Shown piece by piece: positions 1 to 8,833 of a stretch of 64,000 bases of DNA (position 1 is the stretch's first letter; each line of letters begins with the position of its first letter). The stretch is taken from positions 992,001 to 1,056,000 of the forward strand of contig NZ_FTNY01000001.1 of assembly GCF_900156575.1 (NCBI RefSeq), in the 5' to 3' direction. The translations under genes and the position numbers were made by a program. Below the pieces are notes generated by a model. It did no database searches. It was not told the origin of the DNA and saw only the letters and a program-made list of their open reading frames with translations. The stretch comes from Chryseobacterium shigense (GTDB lineage: Bacteria; Bacteroidota; Bacteroidia; Flavobacteriales; Weeksellaceae).

Positions 1-2
1 CC

Positions 3-911
3 GGTGGTGGAACTGCTGCTGAAACTACAGTAACCAACTATGCTCAGCTGAAAGCTGCTATTGAAAATACCGCAGTAAAAGTAGTGAAGGTGACGGGTAC
101 CATTACGATCACGGCACGTTTATCACTACAGGATCAAACCGGAAAAACCATTTATGGAACCAGCGGTGCAAAATTGGTTTCTACGGATCAGACAAAGGAT
201 GGTTCAGGAATCATCAATGTTAAAAGATGCAACAATATCATTATCAGAAACCTGATATTTGAAGGACCGGGAGCTTATGATACAGATGGATGGGACAATG
301 CCATTCTGGATGACTGCCGAAATGTATGGATCGATCATTGTGAATTCAGAGACGGTGTTGACGGGAACTTCGATATTAAGAATAAATCTGACTTTGTTAC
401 TGTTTCTTATAGTAAATTTCATTACTTAAAAGCTCCTAAAGCAGGCGGTTCCGGGGGAACAGATGACCACAGATTCTCCAATCTTATCGGTTCAAGCGAT
501 GGCGCCACTGCTGATGCAGGAAAGCTAAACGTCACCTTCGTTCGTTGCTGGTGGGCTCCGGGATGCAGAGAACGTATGCCGAGAGTAAGATTTGGAAAAA
601 TTCATATCTTAAACAGTTACTTCAACAGCTCTGTAAGCAATAAATGTATTGCTGCAGGGGTACAGGCGAACATTCTGGTCGAACGCAATGTTTTCGAAAA
701 TGTAAAAGAGCCTATCAACCTGATGAGTGGATTTACGGCTGTGACGCAAACTGGAAGCATATTTACCAACGTAACAGGAAATACAGCAGGGAGCGGAACG
801 GCATTTACACCATCCTATTCTATCAATAAATTAGCCGCTTCAGATGTGAAAGCAGATGTAACCGCTAATGCAGGTGCTACCTTAACGGGAAATATCTGTG
901 ATTCATTTTAA
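3..911 (+). CDS. Pectate lyase, PL1 family (5'-truncated by window edge)
   Basis: The reading frame is open from base 3, so the N-terminus lies outside the window; the first GTG at 84 is internal. Visible features are those of the right-handed beta-helix PL1 pectate lyases: an N-terminal strand with 'YAQLKAAIEN', repeated asparagine-ladder turns ('NNIIIRNLIFEG'), the 'VWIDHCEF' Ca-site motif, and 'ERMPRVRFGKIHILNSYF', where the arginine of the R-x-P-R segment is the expected catalytic base. The family cleaves polygalacturonate by beta-elimination outside the cell. The neighbouring PL10 lyase and DUF4861 gene on the other strand support a pectin-degradation role. A strong terminator follows the stop. 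Confidence 0.88.
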   Translation, partial: GGGTAAETTVTNYAQLKAAIENTAVKVVKVTGTITITARLSLQDQTGKTIYGTSGAKLVSTDQTKDGSGIINVKRCNNIIIRNLIFEGPGAYDTDGWDNAILDDCRNVWIDHCEFRDGVDGNFDIKNKSDFVTVSYSKFHYLKAPKAGGSGGTDDHRFSNLIGSSDGATADAGKLNVTFVRCWWAPGCRERMPRVRFGKIHILNSYFNSSVSNKCIAAGVQANILVERNVFENVKEPINLMSGFTAVTQTGSIFTNVTGNTAGSGTAFTPSYSINKLAASDVKADVTANAGATLTGNICDSF

Positions 912-940
912 TTACAATAAAGGAATTTAAACACTATTTA

Positions 941-973
941 AAAAAACGACTGAGCATTTCTCAGTCGTTTTTT
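941..973. terminator. Bidirectional intrinsic terminator after the PL1 gene
   Basis: An 8-bp stem CGACTGAG/CTCAGTCG with a 5-nt loop (CATTT) is flanked by A6 on the left and T6 on the right. It therefore works as a terminator on either strand. It lies 30 bp after the pectate lyase stop. Confidence 0.85.
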
Positions 974-1016
974 GCTTGTGGCGGGTAGAGATGTGGGATT
1001 TGAGATGTCAGATTGC

Positions 1017-1056
1017 AGACTTTAGATTTTAGATTTTAGACTTTAGACTTTAGATG
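1017..1056. repeat. Short tandem repeat of TTTAGA(C/T)-type units
   Basis: Between the convergent lyase genes the bases run as degenerate repeats of TTTAGACT / TTTAGATT, about five copies. No function is evident. This type of low-complexity spacer can vary in copy number between strains. Confidence 0.4.
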
Positions 1057-1162
1057 ACAATCGTTTTACTATAGTTGAGTTTTGCTATTATTTGAAGTAA
1101 ATGATCTATATTAAACCCTTCCATTCTCAAACTTCACGCCCTCGTACTCTAAGGAAAGTCTA

Positions 1163-2182
1163 TCAATCCCCAATTGCGTTCTTCAATTTCCATTTCGGAT
1201 ATTCTTTGTCAATGAGTTTCTGTGGACTGTCGCCAAACCAGCTGTAGCCGTTTCTTCTTTCTTCTGAGACGTCGTTATAATTATATTTTACACTTCCGTC
1301 ACGGTCGCCAAAAAGGGGTTTATTGGTATGGATATCGTAGAATCTTGCCCAGATCACAGAGTTTTTATCTTCGGCTAAAACTCTTACTGTTTTACCATTT
1401 TGTTTAGCAACATTATAACTGTAGCCTTCAATTTTATTGTCTTTAAACCATTCTATAGCTGCATTAACAGACTTCTGGATTTCGGGAGTTGCAGGTTGTA
1501 CCATTAAAAACCTGATGATTGCCACAGATTCTCCGGTTGCGAGAGAAATAGGTTCAAAAGCTCTGGCTTTGTCGGGCTGCAAAGTAATTTCATTGTATTG
1601 ATCTGCCCAGATGGACGGACTTCCTTTTTGCAAAACCTGAGTTTTTAAGATACATTGAATGCCTTTTTGAAGGGCGGTTTTTGATTTTTCTTTGAGTTTT
1701 GAATCCACAACATCAAAATCAGTTTTCCCTTCTGCCACATTGTAAAGCACCGTCAAAGCATTGATCATGGCGTTGTCATTGTAAGTGACCTGCTTTCTGT
1801 ACAGTCCCGTATTCGGGTAGTATTGAGGAAAACCTCCATTGTCATACTGCATTAAAAGAAGGTAATGGATTCCTTTTTCTGCAGATTTCAGGTATTCGCG
1901 ATTTTTTGTGGCTGCATAGGCTTTTATTAGTATATTAATTTCTCTGGACGTGGCATTGTTATCAATGGTTGCGTGATCATCCCCGGTTGTCTTTATTTTT
2001 CGTAAGAGATTTTTGTCAACCGGTAGGTTATAATTCACGACTGACTTATCATTCAGCTGCTTTCCCCAACCTCCTACAGGAAGCTGATAAAGCACTATTT
2101 TTTCCGCCAGAGTATCTTTAATCTGCGCAGAAACAATCGTCGTAAAGCAAAGGGCTGCTATTGAAATTCCAGATTTTATCAT
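1163..2182 (-). CDS. pelA: Pectate lyase, PL10 family
   Basis: 339 aa with a signal peptide ending ...VSAQ, so exported. The core has the PL10 signatures: 'DHATIDNNATSREINIL' (about residues 70-86), where the conserved Asp/Asn segment helps bind Ca2+ and substrate, then 'NGGFPQYYP' and 'VTYNDNAMINAL'. The length matches a single catalytic domain with no carbohydrate-binding module. The gene lies 10 bp downstream of the DUF4861 gene on the same strand, so the two are probably co-transcribed. The expected activity is endo- or exo-cleavage of (methyl-free) polygalacturonan by beta-elimination. The gene symbol follows the usual pectate lyase naming and is not a claim of orthology. Confidence 0.85.
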   Translation of the reverse strand: MIKSGISIAALCFTTIVSAQIKDTLAEKIVLYQLPVGGWGKQLNDKSVVNYNLPVDKNLLRKIKTTGDDHATIDNNATSREINILIKAYAATKNREYLKSAEKGIHYLLLMQYDNGGFPQYYPNTGLYRKQVTYNDNAMINALTVLYNVAEGKTDFDVVDSKLKEKSKTALQKGIQCILKTQVLQKGSPSIWADQYNEITLQPDKARAFEPISLATGESVAIIRFLMVQPATPEIQKSVNAAIEWFKDNKIEGYSYNVAKQNGKTVRVLAEDKNSVIWARFYDIHTNKPLFGDRDGSVKYNYNDVSEERRNGYSWFGDSPQKLIDKEYPKWKLKNAIGD

Positions 2183-2192
2183 GGTATAATTC

Positions 2193-3371
2193 TTATTTGA
2201 TTTTAATAATGAGTGGAGTGGCTATCATCGCTGCTTTTTGCTGTAACATCAGTTCCCAGTCTCTTCTTGTTTTGATCTGCCCGCTTTTCTGCCATGCAAA
2301 TCCGGCATAATAGATCAGCTTTTTTTGAGGTCTGGTGATGACCAGCAGATTGCTCTGATCCGGGGTTTCAGACTTAAAAGCCATTGATTTTTCAACGACT
2401 TTCGGATGCACTACTATTCCTTCTCCAACAAAAGCATCATCCATTTTTTCCCAGTGAAGATAGTATCCTTCTTTGTCAATGAGTACAGTTTCTCCTTCAT
2501 TTTTATGCAAACTGATGCCGATGGTATAATTGGGAACCGGCTTTTCAGCTTCAAAACAGGATTCAAATTTCGAGAAATTAGAGCCCAGATCTAAAGAAAT
2601 ACGTTTGGTTTCTTTGACTCCATATTCACTCCATGGATTATATGTGAGCTCAAAAACGGTTCTTAAGGGACCTTCAGCTATTGTTTTGGCGGTGACAAAA
2701 TTTTGGGAAACCTGAAGGTTATCGTTCACCCAAATGCCGATTCCACCTGTGCCGCGGCTGTTTCCTACGTGATAGGGATCATATCCTTCTTCTCTTGTAT
2801 CCCTGTGGTAAAACATAGGATCGGTAAGATATCCTTTGTACCATTTATTGATAACAGGCAGATCAGTCCGCTTCAGCCAGATATCCACTCCGCTGGACAG
2901 GGTACTGCTTTTAATTCCCTGTAAGGCTTCCTGCTGGCCTTTCGGACCATAGACTCTGAAAGCAATTTTATCATTTTCCCAGGCATAGTCATCTACACGC
3001 TCCGGGACAAGTCTTGAATAGGTAGAAATTCTGCTTTCGGGAACCGGAACACTTCTGTCAACAACAATGCTGTATCGGTTGGTCTTTTTTGCTTCAATGA
3101 CAGCCTGAAAAAGCAATTCATCATCCTGTCCGTCGGAATCATTATCCATCCACTGAACCGTAAGTACCTTATGATTGCTGTCTTTTATTCTGATGTCAGC
3201 TTTTCTGTTTTCTTTCATCAACGCCTTCAGCTGATCTACAGGAATGGCAACCACTTCATTTCTAGAGAAATTCAATGTATTCTTTACTTCAATCCTGGTT
3301 TGTGAAGTTAAAGAATGAGCATTCGTAATGCAATCGATTGCGCAAATTAATCCAATAATACATTTTTTCAT
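2193..3371 (-). CDS. DUF4861 family secreted protein, pectin-associated
   Basis: 392 aa with an N-terminal hydrophobic export signal (about residues 1-22). It matches the DUF4861 pattern: an N-terminal strand region with 'RNEVVAIPVDQL', then 'DSDGQDDELLFQ', a long beta-rich middle, and a late 'YYAGFAWQKSGQIKTRRDWE' segment. DUF4861 proteins recur in Bacteroidota beside pectate and rhamnogalacturonan lyases, but no enzyme activity can be read from the sequence. Its position immediately upstream of the PL10 gene (10-bp gap) suggests one operon for pectin breakdown. Confidence 0.75.
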   Translation of the reverse strand: MKKCIIGLICAIDCITNAHSLTSQTRIEVKNTLNFSRNEVVAIPVDQLKALMKENRKADIRIKDSNHKVLTVQWMDNDSDGQDDELLFQAVIEAKKTNRYSIVVDRSVPVPESRISTYSRLVPERVDDYAWENDKIAFRVYGPKGQQEALQGIKSSTLSSGVDIWLKRTDLPVINKWYKGYLTDPMFYHRDTREEGYDPYHVGNSRGTGGIGIWVNDNLQVSQNFVTAKTIAEGPLRTVFELTYNPWSEYGVKETKRISLDLGSNFSKFESCFEAEKPVPNYTIGISLHKNEGETVLIDKEGYYLHWEKMDDAFVGEGIVVHPKVVEKSMAFKSETPDQSNLLVITRPQKKLIYYAGFAWQKSGQIKTRRDWELMLQQKAAMIATPLIIKIK

Positions 3372-3391
3372 AAAGATTACGGTTGTTTCGT

Positions 3392-3399
3392 CAAAAATA
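3392..3399 (-). promoter_or_regulatory. Candidate -7 element of the DUF4861-pelA operon
   Basis: On the minus strand the bases read TATTTTTG, matching the Bacteroidota -7 consensus TAnnTTTG, 21 bp upstream of the start codon. No convincing -33 TTG at the usual distance was seen. Confidence 0.35.
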
Positions 3400-3565
3400 G
3401 AAAATATTTTTAAGTAAAAGATGCTACCTGTTCAAGATTTTAAAATATTTGGAGACTTGTATAAGAATGCTTTGAGTGGGACGGGAATAATTGCTTTTTT
3501 GTTACAACCTTGGTTTTTCACGTTTAATCATAAAAAATAATGACACTCATTTTTATCTCCTTTTC

Positions 3566-4510
3566 CTATTTTGATGAGATCATTTTTGAAATATGATCCG
3601 ATGTTAAAATAAATTCTCTTGAAGGAAAACTTTTATAGGAGATCGGTTTAATTTCATATCTGGTTTCTTTTCCTATTCCTACCTGAAATGATGTTACCTT
3701 TTCTTCATAACTATTTTTGTTAATATCTATCAGAATTTCACTATCCGTAATAAGCCTGCTTTCCGCATTGGTATGCTTTATATATTTAAAAACTCCTTTA
3801 TTGGAAGATACCAGCTTTTTCTCTAATTCCTTATCCCCTTCTGTAGATTCTTTTAAGATATATTTGGGTACCCCTGCTTCATTATATGAAAATTTTACAT
3901 TCCATTTATCCAGATAATCACTTGCCTGTGTTCTGTAAGATTCCATATAGCCTTTTATTACTCTAAAGTCCTTGTGTCTGTATTTTTCGTACGATGAAAT
4001 GTATTTTAAATCATCAAGGTTATAATTTATTAAAAAATCATCTAAAAAGTCAATCAGAGTAGGGATATTTAGATGATCGCCAATATTTTTACGGACATAT
4101 TTATAGTAAGAATTGTTTAAATAAAAGATGTCCTTATCCCCTATTATAACAGTCTGTTCCTTATCACTAAATGCAATATTAAGCTTGGTACTATAACTTT
4201 CATTTTTATAGGTTAACAAAAGAATATTTTGATTCTTCGTTAAAGTACATAAACTGGGAACTGTTTTTTCTGATATCGGAGAGTCATTAAAATCATAGAA
4301 TGCGATACTGTCTTTTTTGGTATTGAGGATGTAAATTAAGTTATTCGTATTTACTTTATCTTTCTTATCAATTCTCCGGTCATCTACATATTCTCCCTTA
4401 TCAATAGTTTTATTCATGATATGAGTGATGGTATATGATTTTAGAGCCTGTGCAAAAGTGTTTGCATGAAAGGCCACCATAATGAGTAGTATATATGTTA
4501 AACTTTTCAT
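3566..4510 (-). CDS. Secreted protein of unknown function, possible immunity protein
   Basis: 314 aa with a signal peptide (ends ...HANTFAQ). I do not recognise the family. The last ~60 residues ('NSYEEKV...GKETRYEIKPISYK') are clearly related to the C-terminus of the frameshifted gene at 5707-6393, so the two are diverged paralogues. It is the last gene of an AT-rich minus-strand series that follows the T6SS effector genes. A periplasmic immunity or effector-associated role is plausible on position alone. Confidence 0.6.
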   Translation of the reverse strand: MKSLTYILLIMVAFHANTFAQALKSYTITHIMNKTIDKGEYVDDRRIDKKDKVNTNNLIYILNTKKDSIAFYDFNDSPISEKTVPSLCTLTKNQNILLLTYKNESYSTKLNIAFSDKEQTVIIGDKDIFYLNNSYYKYVRKNIGDHLNIPTLIDFLDDFLINYNLDDLKYISSYEKYRHKDFRVIKGYMESYRTQASDYLDKWNVKFSYNEAGVPKYILKESTEGDKELEKKLVSSNKGVFKYIKHTNAESRLITDSEILIDINKNSYEEKVTSFQVGIGKETRYEIKPISYKSFPSREFILTSDHISKMISSK

Positions 4511-4627
4511 TTTCCAAAATTATAATAAGCCAAAAGATTACTTAAAATATACTAACCTGCTCTTTCCTCAACGACTTAAGAAGTTAAAATAGAGACTGTT
4601 TCCAATGATTAAAACTCTTATTAAAAT

Positions 4628-5140
4628 TTATTCAAGATTTTTTTTTGAACATCTCATCAAATATTTCTTGTTATCTAATAATTTTTCCTGAACATCATCA
4701 AAACTATTTTTCTTCAAAGAAAACCTGATGTTTTTCGGTATTTTATATTGACATCTTTCTGTCATCAATCTCTCACTTAAAGGATTGGTTCTGGAACTTA
4801 AAATGTCAGTTAAAAACCAATCTCTTTTTACTGTATTATAGCTAAAAGTCAATAAATCAAAGTCAAGGTATTTTGGTGCGTAAGTAAATTTAATATTGAT
4901 GATATTCTTTACTATTTTTACATTTAAACCTCCTGCTTCCGCATTATAGTTTGAGAAAAAAAATATAGAATCTTTTTTGTTTACCATTGGTTTACCATAC
5001 TCAAAAATCAACTTATTGGTAATGGAATCTTTATAAATAATATCCTGACTTTTATCTAAATTCAAATCCTGTTTAGCGATCATCTGATATTGGGCGTTGC
5101 TAAATAGAGGAAAAAAAAATAGAATTATTTTAAGTTTCAT
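4628..5140 (-). CDS. Secreted protein, putative immunity paralogue
   Basis: 170 aa with a signal peptide (ends ...LFSNAQ). After the signal comes an acidic segment 'DLNLDKSQDIIY', and later 'TVKRDWFLTDI'. These two segments and the spacing between them resemble 'DLDCDNLQDTVML' and 'FYKKNWFIKNV' in the 296-aa protein at 6583-7473, which directly follows the GH19-type effector. The two are therefore probably related, and this one may be a stand-alone immunity domain without the TPR-like tail. No named family is recognised. Confidence 0.55.
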   Translation of the reverse strand: MKLKIILFFFPLFSNAQYQMIAKQDLNLDKSQDIIYKDSITNKLIFEYGKPMVNKKDSIFFFSNYNAEAGGLNVKIVKNIINIKFTYAPKYLDFDLLTFSYNTVKRDWFLTDILSSRTNPLSERLMTERCQYKIPKNIRFSLKKNSFDDVQEKLLDNKKYLMRCSKKNLE

Positions 5141-5234
5141 GAATTAAAGTATTGTGATTTACAATTTCAAATTAATATTCAAGATTAGTGTATTGGTCCA
5201 TTATCAACCCTAGTCTGAATATTGGAGAGAGGTT

Positions 5235-5582
5235 TTAAATTGCTTTCTTTAGCCAGATGAATAAACAATTGCATTCTTTAAAATGCACATATGGATTCTT
5301 TGAATTTCCTGAATTTTGAATAGAAATGGTATCATTGTTAAACATTGCACTAATATTGCCGCTAAAATCGAGATAAGTGTTTTTATCTTCTTTAAAAAGC
5401 TTCACGATTCCCTCAATTTTTTTTCCCTTACCTAATTCAGAAACAAAACTATTATTATTGTCTATTTTCAGATAAATTTTACATTTGGAGGCAAAAGATA
5501 AATAATTTCCGGAAATATGCTGAGAATATGAAAAGTTAGCAATCAATAAAAATATAAATAGAATAATTAATTTCTTTTTCAT
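5235..5582 (-). CDS. Small secreted protein of unknown function
   Basis: 115 aa with a clear signal peptide (ends ...NFSYSQ) and a short beta-rich mature part ('FVSELGKGKKIEGIVKLF', 'TYLDFSGNIS'). No family is recognised. It sits in the AT-rich series of secreted small proteins downstream of the T6SS effectors and on the same strand, so it may be another member of the immunity-like array. Confidence 0.5.
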   Translation of the reverse strand: MKKKLIILFIFLLIANFSYSQHISGNYLSFASKCKIYLKIDNNNSFVSELGKGKKIEGIVKLFKEDKNTYLDFSGNISAMFNNDTISIQNSGNSKNPYVHFKECNCLFIWLKKAI

Positions 5583-5706
5583 AAGTGATACATTTTAAAA
5601 TCTTGGTCATCATCACTGAAACTTAATTACTAAATTTCGATATATTATTTTTTATAAGAGATCGGTTTAATTTCATATGTGGTTTCTTTACCTGTTCTTC
5701 CGTCAA

Positions 5707-6393
5707 CTATTTTCCATCTTTAACCCTGATGAATTTCTCTTCATAAGACTCAACAGTACTGTCTTTTACAGAAGTGATTATTTTTTCAATATTTTTATTA
5801 TGATAATAGTAGTTTCTCTTATAAGTAAAAGGTGTATCGAAGTATTTTGCCTGAAATTCTATTTCATCCAGTCTATTTTCTTTCCTTTTTATTTTAGCTG
5901 ATGTTATGGTTGAGTTATCTGGCCAATATGGAAGTTCGCTATTTTTTGGAAGCGTGAAATCACAGTCAATATATCCATCTTTGGTTTGTTTACAGTTTTC
6001 TTTGACCATGCGTTCGATTTCCAAGTCCTTTTTGAGAAAATTGAAATTAGTAATGGGAACTTCATCCATTGAAAATGTATTTTCTGATGCAACGATATCT
6101 GAGAGTTTGCTATAGTAATTGATATACTTAATGTTTCCGGTAGCAATTCTTTTTTTCTGTTGATCATTATACTTAAATTCGTTCACTATCAAGTCATTTT
6201 TATCTATAGTAAATACTAAAGAATCATTCTTTATCGAGCTACCATATACTCTTGCGTATTCACTGTTCACATGAAAATAATGAACTGTTTGAATATTGTT
6301 GTTACTCAAATAAATTACTTTGCCATCATGATGTTGAGATTGGCAGTTAATATAAAAAAAGAATAGGATCAGATATAGATTACTTCTTTTCAT
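5707..6393 (-). CDS. Secreted protein, C-terminus truncated by a frameshift
   Basis: 228 aa with an N-terminal export signal (ends ...NCQSQ). The frame stops right after 'EEKFIRVKDGK'. If one A is added to the A4 run (plus-strand T4 at 5710-5713), the frame continues as 'IVDGRTGKETTYEIKPISYKK' and stops at 5645-5647. That tail matches the C-terminus of the 314-aa gene at 3566-4510 (GKETRYEIKPISYK). The gene has therefore lost about 21 residues through a single-base deletion, real or from sequencing. Its function is unknown; it belongs to the secreted, immunity-like series. Confidence 0.6.
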   Translation of the reverse strand: MKRSNLYLILFFFYINCQSQHHDGKVIYLSNNNIQTVHYFHVNSEYARVYGSSIKNDSLVFTIDKNDLIVNEFKYNDQQKKRIATGNIKYINYYSKLSDIVASENTFSMDEVPITNFNFLKKDLEIERMVKENCKQTKDGYIDCDFTLPKNSELPYWPDNSTITSAKIKRKENRLDEIEFQAKYFDTPFTYKRNYYYHNKNIEKIITSVKDSTVESYEEKFIRVKDGK

Positions 6394-6438
6394 TAGGCTT
6401 CTTTTTTCTTGTTTTTAATTCTTTCCAAAAAATAGTCC

Positions 6439-6579
6439 CTAAATACACTGCTCTTGATTCTCTTGAAAAACAAGGTCAGTCCTGTTATTTTCCTGTATCA
6501 TCTTTATTAATGATGTATTGGGAAAGGATCTGACTGGAAAAGAAAAAATAATAAGTAGATTAATGAGGTCTTTTTTCAT
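6439..6579 (-). CDS. Possible 46-aa ORF with signal-peptide-like start
   Basis: The ATG lies 3 nt after the stop of the 296-aa gene, so translational coupling is possible. The product begins MKKDLINLLIIFSFPV, like an export signal, followed by only about 25 residues ending EQCI. It could be a remnant of a larger secreted gene in this decaying array, or spurious. No family is recognised. Confidence 0.25.
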   Translation of the reverse strand: MKKDLINLLIIFSFPVRSFPNTSLIKMIQENNRTDLVFQENQEQCI

Positions 6580-6582
6580 TTC

Positions 6583-7473
6583 TTATTTTATTCTATCCTT
6601 TGCATATTGTGGTATTTTATTAAGATCCTTTTTTTGAGATTTCATTAAAGATAAATATTCGCTGTAATTGGTTTTTGCTTTGACATTTTCTCCTATACTC
6701 CAATAACTATCTGCAAGATTAAGGTAAGCAACTGCTCTGGAAGGGTACTTCTTAATGATCTGTTGCAATAGTTCAATAGCCACTTTTTGATTTCCATTTC
6801 TAGAAAGGATATAGGCTACATTATTGTAATCGTCCAGATTAGCTTTAGATAACACAAATTTATTTTTAAAATCGAACAACATTGATTCGTTAAAACTGTT
6901 TGAAAGTATAGGATAATTAGATAAATCTGTATAAAGTTTTTTTAAGTCTTTGTAAGTTTTCACAATACTTTGACTATCAAAAAATGTTAATGATTTAAAA
7001 CCTTTTGAATCAACTTCAAGAGTTTCTGGGTCTATATCTTTAATTGGGAGATTTATATTTTTAGTTAAAATTTTAATACTCTGATTTTCACATTCCTGAC
7101 AGGGGTTATAAAAATTAACGTTCTTTATAAACCAGTTTTTTTTATAAAAGATACTGATTGTACCATACAAACCTCTGTCTCCACTATAATATATCGTTAT
7201 CTCATAAGGATTTGAATATCCAATTTTTACATTTGTGAGCGCTGTGATTTCAGGTAATTCAAACCGACCTGAAGTTTTATTCCCAAAATGAACATTTAAA
7301 AATTCTTTTTCCAGCATAACCGTGTCCTGGAGGTTATCACAATCCAGATCATAATAATGGCTCTGAGATGAAGTAAAGCCCCAAAAAAATAAACAGAAAA
7401 TTAACGCAAATTTCGATATGTTATTTTTTAATTTTATCACGATTAATACATTTTGTGTTAAACTTAAATACAT
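6583..7473 (-). CDS. Secreted protein with TPR-like tail, likely effector immunity
   Basis: 296 aa from the ATG at 7473. A GTG at 7440 would give a cleaner signal peptide (hydrophobic stretch ending FTSSQS) and fits the start of the mature protein better. The first half holds 'DLDCDNLQDTVML' and 'FYKKNWFIKNV', shared with the 170-aa protein at 4628-5140. The C-terminal ~85 residues read as two TPR-like helical hairpins ('VAYILSRNGNQKVAIELL', 'AVAYLNLADSYWSIGENV'). Its start overlaps the end of the PAAR-like/GH19 effector gene, the classic place for a cognate periplasmic immunity gene. That role is inferred. Confidence 0.6.
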   Translation of the reverse strand: MYLSLTQNVLIVIKLKNNISKFALIFCLFFWGFTSSQSHYYDLDCDNLQDTVMLEKEFLNVHFGNKTSGRFELPEITALTNVKIGYSNPYEITIYYSGDRGLYGTISIFYKKNWFIKNVNFYNPCQECENQSIKILTKNINLPIKDIDPETLEVDSKGFKSLTFFDSQSIVKTYKDLKKLYTDLSNYPILSNSFNESMLFDFKNKFVLSKANLDDYNNVAYILSRNGNQKVAIELLQQIIKKYPSRAVAYLNLADSYWSIGENVKAKTNYSEYLSLMKSQKKDLNKIPQYAKDRIK

Positions 7474-8833
7474 TGGTTTTTAATTCATTATAGTAAACAT
7501 TTCTCTCCGCCATCCCATTTCCTCCCCCATTCACAAATTTTGAAATGATCCTTAGATATTTATCTCCATAATCGGATACTTCATTCAAATTTTTATGTAA
7601 TATTTCTTTATATTTTGCTTTATTAGCTTTTGAACTATATTCTACAGTTTTATAAATATCCCAAAACCAGCCTGCAGAATCAATCGCAAAAAATAAATTA
7701 TTAGCTAATAATCCGGCACCATCTACATCTTTTAAATCAATAACTTTTTCTTTAATCTTCTTCTTTTTCTTATCTAAAACTGGTTTTCCATCTTTATCCA
7801 GTTTAAACTTTGTATAGATAAACTCTTCTTGATATTGCTTTTTCCTATCAAACAATTCATCTATTTTTTTCCCTTGCACCAACTGAGGCTTTTTTGAAAT
7901 GACATAACTGAAGTATTCTTTTTGCTGATCTCTCCACGTCAATTGCATTGCTCCTCGCCCTTTATACCTAGGACCATCTCCGACTTCAATATGTCCGTGC
8001 TGCTTGGATTCCGGATGATTTCCCGGGTCATATCCTACACCACTAGCATATTCCAATGTAGTCCCTAATCTGGATGTTTCATGATAACTTTGTGCGAAAA
8101 AATGTATTTTTCTCATACATGTATTAATATGATACGCTTTAAACATTGTATTTAATTCATCAAGCAATCTTTCATAGGTTCTATCAGATTCAGATAAAGG
8201 ACAATTTTCATCAGCAAATAGTGAAGTAGACTTTTTCTTCTCTGACGCTCTGAGTTGTTTTACAATAAGCTTTAGTTCATCTATTGTTAGATCTCTGTCA
8301 CAATAACATTTTTCATCATCTTTCTGATCCGGTACCGGTGCCCCTTTCGCTGCAACACTTTCAGGCTCGTTGACCTGTCCGGATGTTGTAAACTCTATCT
8401 TTCCGGTTTCAGGGGGTACATTACCCGGCATTTTGCCTGTTCCCGGTAATGTTGATTTTTTCAATAATACATAATTCTCCTGTACTTTAGCGGTCCCAAA
8501 ATCCTGCCATTCTGTGAGGGATATCATCTGAAAGCCATCATAAAATTTAAAATTAGGAATCTGCTTTTCTACAATTGTTCCGGTAAGTTTTCCTTGCGTC
8601 GTAGGTACATCAGTTAAAACTTTAAATTCACCTAAATGAGCATTGAACTTAATCTTTGCTCCATGTATTGCCAACAGCAATCCATCTTCAACTTTATCCT
8701 TTTCCTCATTCTCCGCCCGTTTCTCCTCCATTTTCTGGCTGTTCGCAGCCTTTACCTGATCACTGTCCTGTGCTGTCTCCTGATTTTGAGTTTCCGGAAC
8801 GGCAGCTTCTGTATCTTTATCTAGCCTATCCAT
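7421..8833 (-). CDS. T6SS effector: PAAR-like (DUF4280) plus GH19-type muramidase/chitinase
   Basis: 470 aa with no signal peptide. Residues 1-45 are charged and low-complexity. About 48-160 form a DUF4280/PAAR-like domain ('AIHGAKIKFN', later 'FKFYDGFQMISLTEW'), the type that caps VgrG spikes. The catalytic half, about 215-450, resembles GH19 chitinase/lysozyme folds: 'HFFAQSYHETSRLGTTLEYA' contains the His-Glu-Thr catalytic glutamate near residue 250, and 'YKGRGAMQLTWRDQ' is the second signature. It likely cleaves peptidoglycan glycan in the periplasm of a target cell. It overlaps the upstream 234-aa gene by 13 bp and the downstream putative immunity gene, indicating tight co-translation with both. 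Confidence 0.8.
   Translation of the reverse strand: MDRLDKDTEAAVPETQNQETAQDSDQVKAANSQKMEEKRAENEEKDKVEDGLLLAIHGAKIKFNAHLGEFKVLTDVPTTQGKLTGTIVEKQIPNFKFYDGFQMISLTEWQDFGTAKVQENYVLLKKSTLPGTGKMPGNVPPETGKIEFTTSGQVNEPESVAAKGAPVPDQKDDEKCYCDRDLTIDELKLIVKQLRASEKKKSTSLFADENCPLSESDRTYERLLDELNTMFKAYHINTCMRKIHFFAQSYHETSRLGTTLEYASGVGYDPGNHPESKQHGHIEVGDGPRYKGRGAMQLTWRDQQKEYFSYVISKKPQLVQGKKIDELFDRKKQYQEEFIYTKFKLDKDGKPVLDKKKKKIKEKVIDLKDVDGAGLLANNLFFAIDSAGWFWDIYKTVEYSSKANKAKYKEILHKNLNEVSDYGDKYLRIISKFVNGGGNGMAERNVYYNELKTNVFKFNTKCINRDKIKK

Noticed and set aside
1017..1056. Reading the TTTAGA repeats as a CRISPR array
   Set aside because: Units are 8-9 bp, directly adjacent and degenerate, with no spacers and no cas genes.
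6439..6579. Treating the 46-aa ORF as a confident gene
   Set aside because: Only the signal-like start supports it; it is kept as a low-confidence entry.
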